Assembly: GCA_007570785.1 (NCBI GenBank) | Contig: ML660203.1 | Span: 4,845,729 to 4,909,728, forward strand | Reading direction: 5' to 3' | DNA length: 64,000 nucleotides | Origin: Antilocapra americana | Taxonomy: Eukaryota; Chordata; Mammalia; Artiodactyla; Antilocapridae | Part shown: positions 1-10,049 of the stretch, piece after piece | Layout: every line of letters starts with the position of its first letter | Position numbering within the stretch: position 1 is the stretch's first letter | The notes under the pieces: model-generated | The model's database searches: none | Told to the model about the DNA's origin: nothing | What the model saw: only the letters and a program-made list of their open reading frames with translations | Program-made: the position numbers and the translations under genes

Positions 1-213
1 GAAAGTAAGTGTTAGTCACTCAGTCATGCCCAATTCTTTACAACTGCATGGGCTATAGCCCGCCAGGCTCCTCTGTCCATGGAATTCTCCAGGCAAGAAT
101 ACTGGAGTGCATAGCCATTCCCTTCTCCAAGGGATCTTCCCAACCCAAAGATGGAACCTGGATCTCCTGCATTGCAGGTGGATTCTTTACAGTCTGAGCC
201 ACCAGAGAAGCCT
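1..213 (-). mobile_element. Bov-tA SINE, cut by window edge
   Basis: Reverse-complement Bov-tA. The tRNA-Glu-like head lies at the right end (complement of the gcttccctggtggctcag-type start), and the body with its 'ggcaagaatactggagtg'-type core lies to the left. These ruminant SINEs derive from a tRNA-Glu promoter fused to a BovB-derived body and are mobilised by LINE machinery. The left end is at the window boundary, so its tail and duplication cannot be judged. Confidence 0.92.
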
Positions 214-989
214 ATAGTTAACATTTGTTAAATTTAAATTTATACAGCCACTTACGCTAAAGGCGAATGTATTGAACAGTGCTGATACAGAGTGTACACA
301 TATAAAGTGCAACACACACGTAATAGAAGCACCAGAAGCAAGGGAAGATGAGGTTATGTCTAAACTGACAATGGTTCAAAAGTTTTCAAAACTGATGAAG
401 GACACTAATCCAAAAATTCAGGAAATCCATACAAGCTCAAGTGGGAATAAACAAACGAAAAATGTTTTCCTAGGCATGTCATAGGGATTCCAAAGAAAAC
501 CAAATACAAAGAGAGATTACCTTCAAATAAATAGCATGTTGACTGAGAGTTGACTTTGCATCAACTACATCGGAAGCCAAAAAAAGTGAAATGATACACT
601 CAACGTGCTTAAAGAAAATAACTCCCATCCTAGAACTCTGTAATCAGAGAAAATATCTTTCAAGGATGAAGGTAAAATGAAGACATTTTAAGAGAAGAAA
701 AACAGACCATTTAGTACTAATAGATGTTGCCAATGGAAATTATTAAATGATATCAGATAGAAGTAAGAGATGAAAGATGAAGGTTATATGTATAAATTAT
801 AAAGGAAATACTATATAAAACAAGTAATAATTTATTGTGGATTCTTTCTCTCCATCTTTCTACTTTATATTTTTTTTTGTTTCTCTCAACAATTAAACAC
901 TTCACTTCACATTTTATGCTGAAATTGTGTACCATTATTACTGCACTTTCTACTTTTTTATCAGAGGCCTTTATTAAAGTCTCCAATAA
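214..989. other. Unlabelled AT-rich DNA
   Basis: No repeat family recognised and no gene. The open frames here stay below 80 codons and lack recognisable motifs. Confidence 0.6.
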
Positions 990-1205
990 GGCTTCCCTGG
1001 TGGCTCAGATGGTAAAGCATTTGCCTGCAATGCAGGAGACCCGAGTTTGATCTCTGGGTCGGAAAGATCGCCTGGAGAAGGAATGGCAGCCCACTCCAGT
1101 ACTCTTGCCTGGAAAATTCCATGGACGGAGGAGCCTAGTAGGCTGCAGCCTACGGGGTCGCAAAGGGTCGGTCACGACTGAGCTACTGAGCGACTTCCCG
1201 TTCAT
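990..1205 (+). mobile_element. Bov-tA SINE
   Basis: Nearly full-length sense Bov-tA with the head gcttccctggtggctcag, a B-box-like segment after the 'caatgcagga' core, and the 'cacgactgag' tail. It is close to consensus, so relatively young. No convincing target-site duplication was found. Confidence 0.93.
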
Positions 1206-2990
1206 TGGTTAAGGCAGTGCAACATCAATGTTTCCTGTAAAAACAAACGGATAACTGAATAGAGCAAAGGAAGTTATTTAGATATTCCCTGGTATTGGGG
1301 CAAGAGCATTAAAAAGCAATGAACTTCAAAGAGAAGTGACAATTCTGAGCAGTTGAGTCTCAAAATTGTCACTTTAGGCTTTCCAAATAATAACACAGAC
1401 TTGAGAGTCTTGATTTATGATTCTTATAATAAAGTTGTCTGGAATAATTTCCTGAGAGCCCATTTTAGCTTCTCACTTTGATCAAGTCACTTTAACTCCC
1501 TAATAACACTTTTATGTTTGACTCATTTTGCATCACAGTTGTGCGTAAAATCACACTTGGATCCTTTTCATTGACTTCCCTAAAATGTTATGAACTCCTC
1601 GGTGACATACTCTATTTTCTCTGATTTTATTTATTTTTACTGTTTTTTCTTTTCCAACTCTTTGGGTACTTCCTTGGGAATACATTTAAGTCTACAATTT
1701 GCATCCTGTTTATCTCTCTCTCTCTTTGTCCTCTCCATCTGTATTCTGAGAAGGGAACTTCTAAGATTATGTTTCATGTCCACATCTTAAGTTCAAATTG
1801 TGTTGATTTTGCACTTTACTGACACAGATGCAGACTTTGTTGTCGTGTTCTTTGAAACTGTCCTTTCTCTCTTCCTTCTACTTTTCCACATCTCATTTTG
1901 TTACCTCTTTCCTTATCCATGAATGAGAGGAAATGTATCAAGAACTGATGATTGTCAACAAAAGGGGTACCTAATTCCTATCTGTAGAAAAACTCTTCTG
2001 GCTCTTGTGGCAAATTAATTCATAGTTCACATCCCAACTCTCTTCCATGGGAGCCTGCTTTTCTGCCCGAGGGGGCAATACCTAGGCTGATTTCTAGTAT
2101 CTAACCAGCACTTACATAATTGAACACTGCTATACTGAGTTAGCTTCTTCAAATCCGTCTGATAATCTAATGAGATAAACACATGACAATTCTTCCTGAT
2201 ATGTACTGCTACCATGAGTTTTCCTATCTACTTTCCTGCCAAAGCAGTGCACTTATGCAGGGTACCACAGTAATAAGCTCTCCCTTTCTAACTCTCTAGT
2301 TGTGTTCTGGAAGCTGAAGTCTCTAAAAGTTGTGATAAGGAAACAGAAATATTCTGAAGGCCTCCAAAAGGTACCATTCATAAAGTAGAGAGGAATTTCC
2401 AAATTTTCTCCCTGAGTTTTTTTTTTCTAGTAAATTTTCTATTTCCAATAGGTAACTAAAGGTCCACCACTTTTGGAGTTTCTCACCCCAGGCCCATTTG
2501 ATTTGAAAGCCTTTGAATTTCTCTAATATTTATGTTGGTCATAGTGTGAATTTTGCTGTTCTTCATTTGTGTTTTATGTGATGGATTGGAGCATTATGAA
2601 CTTCTCCCACTCAGATATCATCTGAAATTGAAAAAGGTGTCAACACGTCTAAACAGTAAATGTACTGTTTTAGAATATTCTATATTTTAGACTTTATATT
2701 GAATATTTAGACTTTTCACTGGGTCAGTGGTTGAATGTTGAAGTCTAACTCTACTTGTAAAAAATATGGATTTTTAAAAATGAGACTGGATTAAAGACAG
2801 AATTTTGGAATCTGAAGTTCTCTTGTACCCCTAAATATTCAGTCCAGATTCCTAAGGGAGCTGTTTGTTTATTTTAACATTTTATCATGAAAAATTTCAA
2901 ACATGCAGCAAAGTTGAAAGAATGTCACAATGTACAACCTTATGGTCTCAGTGAACCACCTATATTTTACCATTAAAATTTTATTATAGA
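1206..2990. other. Unlabelled DNA with a hairpin and a CT run
   Basis: No gene seen. Contains a short (TC)n run near 1712-1725 and a near-perfect 16-bp inverted repeat (1334-1374, listed separately). The stretch 2870-2985 vaguely resembles old LINE-1 3' sequence but is too diverged to call. Confidence 0.5.
1334..1374. repeat. Inverted repeat, 16-bp arms with 9-nt loop
   Basis: Arms 1334-1349 and 1359-1374 pair at 15 of 16 positions. The loop is 1350-1358. The sequence is not part of a recognised repeat. It could form a short hairpin, but the stem is shorter than a typical pre-miRNA. Confidence 0.85.
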
Positions 2991-3781
2991 GTAACCACTC
3001 TTATCCACAAGGAATGTGTTCCAAGACCCCCAGTAGACTTCTAAAACCATAGAGAATCCTGAACCCTATATACTATGCTTTCCCTATGCATATATACCAG
3101 GGATAAACTTTAGTTTATAATTTAGACACAGTATGAGATTAATAACAACTACTAATAAAATACTACAAATCTAAGAATACAGTGTAATAAAAGTTATGGG
3201 AGTGCAGTATCACATGCTCTCTCTCTCTCAGAATACCTAATTGTACACATTTAATGCCTTTTCCATCTTAACTAAACACTTAAAATACTGTGGCTGTAAC
3301 TTTTGCAGTTTAAGGTGCAATAACAAGAGTAGCACAAGTTTCTTTTTCTTTCTTCACAATTTCACAGATAGAAGATTCATTCTTAACCTACATCTTAGCA
3401 ACCTCAGCATCCTAAATTTTCTTCTTATTAAGTTGAGAACTTTCACCTTTTCATGTAAAGCAAACACTTTATGGCTTCTGTTCACCATAGCCAAATTGCC
3501 AGCATTACAACTCTTGCGCTTTGGAACCATTATTAAGTATTAATAAAATAAAGGTTACTTGAATGCAGATGATAACCGAGAAGGGTTCTAAATGACTAAT
3601 GCACAGAGTATGCTGGACAAAAGAAGGATTCATGTCTTGGGTGGGATAAGTGAGATTTCATCATCCCACTCAGAAAAGCATGCGATTTAAACCTTACAAA
3701 TTGTATATTTCTGAAATTTTCCATTTCATGTTTCCAGACCATGGATGATCATAGGTAACTGAGACAAGGGAGGACTCCTGT
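2991..3781 (-). mobile_element. Tigger-like (TcMar) DNA transposon remnant
   Basis: About 790 bp. The left end 'ttatccacaaggaa...ccaagacccccag' and the right end 'ggtaactgagacaaggg aggactcctgta' resemble the terminal inverted repeats of a Tigger-type element, and both ends abut TA, the expected target. The minus strand carries a broken transposase start reading MVPKRKS from 3530 downwards, followed by a basic segment with HEKVKVLNLI. The family is pogo/Tigger-like by this pattern; I do not assign a subfamily. It is an old placental cut-and-paste fossil and inactive. Confidence 0.75.
3430..3530 (-). pseudogene. Fragment of Tigger transposase N-terminus
   Basis: On the minus strand from 3530 a reading frame begins MVPKRKSCNAGN and continues with HEKVKVLNLIRRKF before the coding signal fades. 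In intact relatives this basic, lysine-rich start leads into the helix-turn-helix DNA-binding domain of the transposase. The frame here is short, the downstream helix-turn-helix is scrambled and the catalytic DDE domain is absent, so this is a dead remnant inside the transposon at 2991-3781. I identify the superfamily with moderate confidence only. Confidence 0.55.
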
Positions 3782-4823
3782 ATTTCCTTTATCATTTATC
3801 TAGCCCTCTATCCATCAACTAATGCATCACAGTTTAGGAAGCATTTCAAAGTAAATTATGGACCCTAGTAAACTTCCTCCTAAATACTTCTGCATGCATA
3901 TTATTGGAGTTTATAACTCCATGATTTGTTTACAATTCTTCTTTTTCATGTAAAATTTGCATGCAATGGAACACAGAAATCTTAAACGTATTGAGTTGTG
4001 CAAATGCATACAAAGAAAGACTGTTTGGCCCCATTACAAGAGAACACTTTTAGGATATAATAATCAGATCAAAGTGGAGGCGGGGCAATTTCTTTCAGAA
4101 AGATCTCAGGGCTAACTCAGTTTCCCCACTACCTTTGTGCGAGGGTAGAAAGGGGAATATTTCTTCCCTGAGGTTTCTTAGATTTTGCACTTCTGACAGA
4201 ATTTGAGGTTCAGGAGTGTGGAGAATAAAGAGTCAAACGGAGTCAGAAAAAGCCATGTCATTATTAAAAATAAACAGAGACACAAATATGTCAGAGGGCA
4301 GAAGCAGACATTTCATTGTGCCAGTGATTTATGGTGGAAGCTAATTTTAAACAAGCTCCGGCTGCTTGCTGGGGTGCCTTGCAGCCAAACAAACAGTCAA
4401 AGCAGCCAGTTCGACAGCAGTCCAGAGCTGCTGGCCTCCTCAAGAAGTAATCTCATTTTCCATGGTGGTGTAAAAGGCAAAAAATGACTGTTTACTGTCT
4501 AAGGAAACCCGGGTTGAGTCATTGAAAGCAGATCCTTTGAAATATCACGGAGTTACAAGGATCACTGCTAAGAGACAATGGCCTCAGAGTCAAACCCACA
4601 CAACAAAACATGGGCGGATTCAAAACAAATAAAACAGGGGCTTTCCCTCTGTTTGTTCCTGGCTGTGGACTTCTTTCAGTGAGAGAGACGAGTGGCCCAA
4701 GAAATGACCAAAAGGGCTCTGGCCTTGTTATTCACGTCTAGTTTGTGACAGGGATCAGGCAGGGACTAGAGTTACGCCAGCGGGGAGCCAGCCAGGTCAC
4801 AGGGCAAGTGGAAATGGGAGAGG

Positions 4824-4855
4824 CATGAGGGTAGCCTCAGCTGGCTACCCTCATG
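4824..4855. repeat. Perfect 13-bp inverted repeat
   Basis: catgagggtagcc at 4824-4836 is exactly reverse-complemented at 4843-4855, with the 6-nt spacer tcagct. Not within a recognised transposon. Confidence 0.95.
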
Positions 4856-5047
4856 TGGAGGAAACACTACAGGACTACACAACCTGGCCAGTCCAGGATT
4901 AGAAGACCCTATTTTTAGATTGGAAGCCTTGGGCAATTAGTTTTCTCTGCTTTCAAGTTTGAAGCTTTTCCAAACGTCAGTGTTGAAAATTTTGTAGTTC
5001 AAGAGTCTAATCGTATGGAAAGTCCTAGGTAAGCAGAGGGAGAGGTT

Positions 5048-5064
5048 TGTGTGTGTGTGTGTGT
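5048..5064. repeat. (GT)n microsatellite
   Basis: Short dinucleotide run of about eight units, likely length-polymorphic. Confidence 0.9.
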
Positions 5065-6940
5065 ATTGGGGGCGAGGGGGAGGTTGGGTGGAAACAGTGG
5101 AGGGAGATTGCTTGTCAGCAGTAATTTCAATGAATGAAAATTTAATATGGCCCCTCAATATATATGGTTCAAAAGTCAACTGAAAGGTAAAAGAAGGTTG
5201 AAGTGGTAGATTAAAGAGAGAATTTCTTTGGGAAAATGTATGAGAGTATTTTCCCTCCTGCCTTGCTAAGGAGGGGTGGGTGGGCATAGGTGTGGCCTTG
5301 TTGCCTCAAGTCTGGTGACAGTTTTGAAAGACTCAGCCAGGGAGCTAGGTCGCTTCCCCGAGATACAATGAACAGGTCTGACGTTCCGAAGAGTTTCAAC
5401 AATGAATGAGGCCTGCACACTGACAAATAAGAAGGGACATCAGCTGTGCAATCAGGATCTGCTCCTGCAGGGTCATGTTTCGCCAGGTATTTTGATTCTT
5501 AGATTCCTGAGTGGGGGCTGGGGAGGGGAGGGCATTGGTAGAGAGGGTTTTGGGGATTCTTAGAGCAAAAGCTGTTTACCAGTTGTTAAGGGAGCACTTA
5601 ACACGCACAGTTAGTATATCCTCCTAGTGCATACCAGCTGATTAGCAGACCTGAACACCGTAGATGAACAGGGGCTACAGTAAGGGAACACCTGCAGCCC
5701 TGCGGAGCGCTGGTAAACGTTTCCCTTAGAGCTGATGTCAGTCATGTGTACAGAAGAAAGAGAACTAGCCTTTATCGCCATAAAGGGAATTTGCCCAAGA
5801 AGGCTGCTTGGAGGGGAAATGGGACAACAGCAGAGAGAATACATGGTGGATGGGAAACTCAAAAAACAACCTTATTACGGCTATAGACCCTTTTGGTAGT
5901 CTATGTCTATGAATGACCCTTTCTTTGGTTCCTGCTTTCAAGTGCAAAAGTCAAATTCATAGAATTGCAAAGAAAACCAACCATATCTCAGTTATCATTA
6001 AAAAAAAAATCTTAACACATTGAATAACCAGATCTAGTATCAATTCTAACAATACCATAATTTTAGTAATTTTGAAACAGCGATAAGTGTAAACAACATT
6101 TTAAAATACCATCATAATCGCAACGTAATATGAAGCTCTGATTTCACTGGTGACACAGTCGCAAGTACTGCTAATAAAACCACATTTTAAATAGCAGAAA
6201 ATGCTAAGTTTCCATTGGAATTTTCACCTTTATAATTGATGGCCACAAATTTCAGTTAGAGATTCAGTGAAAACATATTACATACGTATATAAATACACA
6301 AATACTTTTTATTCCATTTAAGTTGAGGGACCTCTGGATAAGCAACCCTAGGCTTAAAGGCCCCCTTACAGGACCAACTGGAGTATATACCACCTATAAC
6401 AAAGACCTGAAGACGCAAACCCCACAAAACACACCTCAACAGACAGAGTTAATTTTAAACAAAGGCCTTGGCCAAAGGAAACCATACATTTGAATGTTCT
6501 TCCAGTAAGGCGCTTTTGAGCCTTTTGCCTCTCTTCCCCTCTCTGCCCCAACCAGGAGGTTCAGAAGTCAACACCAGGGAATCAGAGTGGATAGAGGCAG
6601 CTGGGAGAGCAAAGGAATAAGAAGTCCCTCTTGCCCTTTGGTAGATTTCCCAAACTGCTGCAAGATCAAGGTGAGAGGCTTAACTCTGAGCGAAGTTCAG
6701 AGATTGAGTGATTACACTGAACTGGGCCTATTCATCTCTGAACAGAGGCTGTTTTAGGTGGCTCAAGTGTCTGGAGTTCCTTTTCTTATCTCAGAGGGAA
6801 TAGGGAAGCTGTGCAGTCTTCCTGGAGTTCAGACAGTGTTAAGAAATGACCTGGCCCCACAGAACAGGTTGGAAAGGGCATTTGTGGGGGGAAATGAAGC
6901 TGCTTTCTGATTACAGCCTTTGAGTCATGATAGTTCAATA

Positions 6941-6956
6941 CACACACATGTGTGTG
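6941..6956. repeat. 16-bp palindrome (CA)4(TG)4
   Basis: cacacacatgtgtgtg equals its own reverse complement. Alternating purine-pyrimidine sequence of this kind can adopt Z-DNA or a small cruciform. Confidence 0.9.
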
Positions 6957-7034
6957 CTTTCACACACACCTTAGAAGGTGTTTTTAAAATATTTCTCTGC
7001 CTGCGGTAAAATATATATATATATATACTACAGT

Positions 7035-7265
7035 CTATAGAACTAAACTGCCTGTGTAAGAATTCTGGCAAACCACTTACTATATCATCTTGAATGAGTT
7101 CCTTAACCAATCTGAGCCCCAGTTTCTTCATCTGTAGAATGGAGCTAATGTTATATGTATACGGCATATGAAACACATCAAGATAAAAAAAGGATTAAAT
7201 GTGTAAATATACATAAAATGTTTAGAAGAGTGTGTGGTGCTACACAATTATTAGCTGTTGATGTT
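7035..7265 (+). repeat. MIR SINE, sense
   Basis: Old tRNA-derived mammalian-wide SINE. Recognisable core 'ccacttact...tgagttccttaacc' and 'cagtttcttcatctgtagaatgg', ending in a 'ttattagctgttgatgttgtt' tail. Preceded by a (TA)n run. Confidence 0.82.
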
Positions 7266-7740
7266 GTTACTATTAACTTACACACTCATTCCCTTGCCAT
7301 TCTTAGTCGACTCTAAGGAATATCAACTGAACTCTAAAAAATAAAAGTTGGAAACCATAGCTTCAGAATATTTGTTTCTGCCTCCTAGAGGGGGTATTTG
7401 AGTTAACTCCACACCTCATGCTTCAGTGAAAGAAATGGCTCAACCAGCTGGGTAATTAGTGCCCTCAGTACTTGCCAAGGGTCAGTACTGATCAACCTCT
7501 CCCAGGCAGCCACCCAGGATCACACCCTGGGCCATCCTCCTTTTACTTCATCTGGGATAGTAGCTTTCAGGAGCCCACTATGGTGTAAGATGAAACCTTT
7601 GAAAGCTGCTTCTGCAGAAGGTAGTTGTTAAACATCACAGGTAGCTAAGGGTCTTTTCAGTTGCTAAGGGAGGTGTTATATTTAAATTTCAGCAACAACA
7701 AACAAAACAGCTGGTAGATACACCACACCTGATGTGCGTA
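7266..7740. other. Unlabelled DNA
   Basis: No gene or confident repeat seen. Confidence 0.5.
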
Positions 7741-7960
7741 CTTGTTTCTGGCAGTTGTAGTAGAACTGAAAGATTATTGGACAGTAGTCAAGCAATCCTG
7801 GACTTAAAATATCATTTATCACTCACCAGCTGCCTGAGATTCAATACATTTCTTAATGTCTCTTAGAGTTTCTGACTTTAAATATAGTGAGGGTAGCTGA
7901 TAGTGCCCTGGTATGGTTGCTCTGAGAATCACATGAGATAAGGCTTAGGTGTTCACTTGT
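7741..7960 (+). repeat. MIR SINE, sense, diverged
   Basis: Follows the MIR order: 'cctggacttaaa', 'tcactcaccagctg', 'tgagattcaatacatttcttaatgtc', then 'gttgctctgagaatcacatgagataa'. Confidence 0.6.
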
Positions 7961-8545
7961 ATTGATACATTCTCTTCACGGGGGAGGAATGCCATTCAGA
8001 CGTCAACAGGCAGGTCTCTGCTTCACCGGAGAGGAAGTTAAACATGGCTTACCCTGTTTCCATCCGATTTTACGGATTCAGTCCTCCCTGGAAGTCCTAA
8101 TGACCTTTGGTTGTTGTTGCTGTCTGTGAGCTCCATCTGAGGGGGCAGAAATGGAGTATGATATTTCTATGGCTCACTTAGCATCCTAGTCTCTGACCTC
8201 TAAGCATACCATCTTTATACCACATCACTTTACCCAATGGAAATGAGCAACGTACACTCTGATTTCACAAACAACCACAACATGTGATGCAATGTTTACA
8301 TAAATAACTTTTTAAATGTCCGAGTCAAGATGAATAAGCTCACTTCCTGGCAGCAAACTAACTCACCATTCTTTATTATCCTTTAGCGACCCTGTCACCA
8401 GGGAATGTTCCAGCCCTCCCACTTACAGCCACAGGTGCTCTGCGCTCTGTTATTCCTCCTCCTCCTTCTCATCCCTTCTCTATTTTCTTCACACCATTTG
8501 TCCTTGAAGCTCACTCTCAGCAGTTAAAAAAACAACAACAACAAT
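7961..8545. other. Unlabelled DNA
   Basis: No gene; a TCC-rich stretch lies near 8455-8480 and a short (CAA)n near 8530. Confidence 0.5.
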
Positions 8546-8738
8546 CACTCCTTAGTATCCATGGAGGATTGGAGTCACATGCTTCTGCAACACTAAATTC
8601 TCTGATACTGTAGTTGCCGGTTCCTCCTCTTATGGGTTCCACCTTCCATGGGTTCTGCCTCCCACAGATAGTAAACACTACACAGTGTGTAGTTGAATCC
8701 TCTGATGCAGAAACCTTAAGTAACGAAGGCCAACTGTA
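8546..8738. mobile_element. Short MER2-like (Tigger-derived) element
   Basis: Left end 'cactccttagtatccatggaggattgg' and right end 'acgaaggccaactgta' look like the two ends of a MER2-type non-autonomous DNA transposon with most of the interior deleted. Confidence 0.5.
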
Positions 8739-8769
8739 TGTTCTTTTTGGCTTCTGCAGAGCAGCTTCC

Positions 8770-9330
8770 TATTGCCTTTTATGTCCTGATGTTTGCTATT
8801 CCTGCTTGTGAATGTGTGTGCTTGCTAGGGCCAAGTTATAAACCACACTTAAGTCAGTGACTTGAAAATAAACATTGTTGCTCACCAGTGTATTTACCTC
8901 CTAGATGGTTCTACTGATCTAGGCTGTGCTGCTCTCCTGATCTTGTCTGGCTTTGCTCATGTATTTGCAATCAGCTGGGGGGTTGCTTGATTCAGAAGGG
9001 CCCCAATCACATGGGTTACTGGTGATGATGGAAATGAAGGTGCTTGGTCTATATGTCTACATAGTAGCCTGAGCTGATTCACATGATAGAGCAGGATTTC
9101 AAGAGAGACAAATGAACACAGCTTCTTGAAGCCTAGCCTTCAGACAGATTAAGTGTTACTGTCACACCCTTTGGTCATATCCTGTTGACCAAAGCACCTC
9201 ACAAGATCAGTTTAGATTTAATGATGGACACATATGTCCCACCTCTTAAAAGGAGGAGGTGCAAAGTCATTTTACAAAGGGGAGTAGATGCAGGAAGGAG
9301 AAATATTTACACTATATTTGCAGTCAATGT
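8770..9330 (-). mobile_element. Old LTR-like mammalian repeat
   Basis: Runs from 'gtcagtgacttgaaaataaac' near 8855 to 'cccacctcttaaaaggaggagg' near 9240, the order of a medium-age mammalian LTR-like repeat. A second member appears at 21241-21790. I cannot name the subfamily, and the orientation is inferred. Confidence 0.42.
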
Positions 9331-9513
9331 ACCATACTCCTTCTCATCCACTACCAGTGGGCTCTTGAAGTTATTTTCACAAAGATAACTACCACCCTGA
9401 AAGAAGTTATTGTGTTGTCTGCTAATATAGTACAAACTTTATTTTTACCATGTAAGAGAAAAATGACTCATCTTCCTTTAAGAAAAACAATTGCACAGAG
9501 CACTTTGCTTGCT

Positions 9514-9729
9514 GGCTTCCATGGGAGCTCGGTGGAAGACAATCTGCATACCAATGTAGGAGATGTAGGTTCAGTCCCTGAGTTGGGACAATTCCTTGAA
9601 GAAGGAAATGGTTACCCACTCCAGTAGTCTTCCATGGGAAATCCCATGGACATAGGAGCCTGGCAGACACTGTCAGTGGGGTCTCAAGAGTAGGATACAA
9701 TTCAATGACTAAACTGCAACCACCACCTC
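9514..9729 (+). mobile_element. Bov-tA SINE with 13-bp target duplication
   Basis: Diverged Bov-tA flanked by the perfect direct repeat cactttgcttgct at 9501-9513 and 9730-9742, the signature of LINE-mediated integration. It lies just upstream of the BovB copy. Confidence 0.88.
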
Positions 9730-10049
9730 CACTTTGCTTGCTATCTTGAGTCTCATTTCCAGAAAAAAGAAGTTGTCTTTTCCTGAGGTAGGATGGAGAG
9801 GTCTGACAGAATGTGGTCCACTGGAGAAGGGAATGGCAAACCACTTCAGTATTCTTGCCTTGAGAACCCCATGAATTGCTATGAATAGTATGAAAAGGCA
9901 AAAAGATAGGACACTGAAAGATGAACTCCCCAGGTCGGTAGGTGCCCAATATGCTACTGGAGATCAGTGGAGAAATAACTCCAGAAAGAATGAAGGGATG
10001 GAGCCAAAGCAAAAAAAAAAAACAACACCCAGCTGTGGATGTGATGGAG

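Larger units (their letters stand above)
3782..7034. other. Unlabelled DNA, 3.2 kb, no gene
   Basis: One of the two longest repeat-poor blocks of the window. Holds a (GT)n run at 5048-5064, a perfect hairpin (4824-4855), a CA/TG palindrome (6941-6956) and a (TA)n run near 7012-7026. The longest open frame is 116 codons on the minus strand (4937-5287), largely low complexity across the GT run, with no recognised domain. Confidence 0.5.

Noticed and set aside
990..1080. tRNA gene
   Set aside because: The A/B-box-like sequence is the tRNA-Glu-derived head of Bov-tA, repeated many times in the window; no complete cloverleaf.
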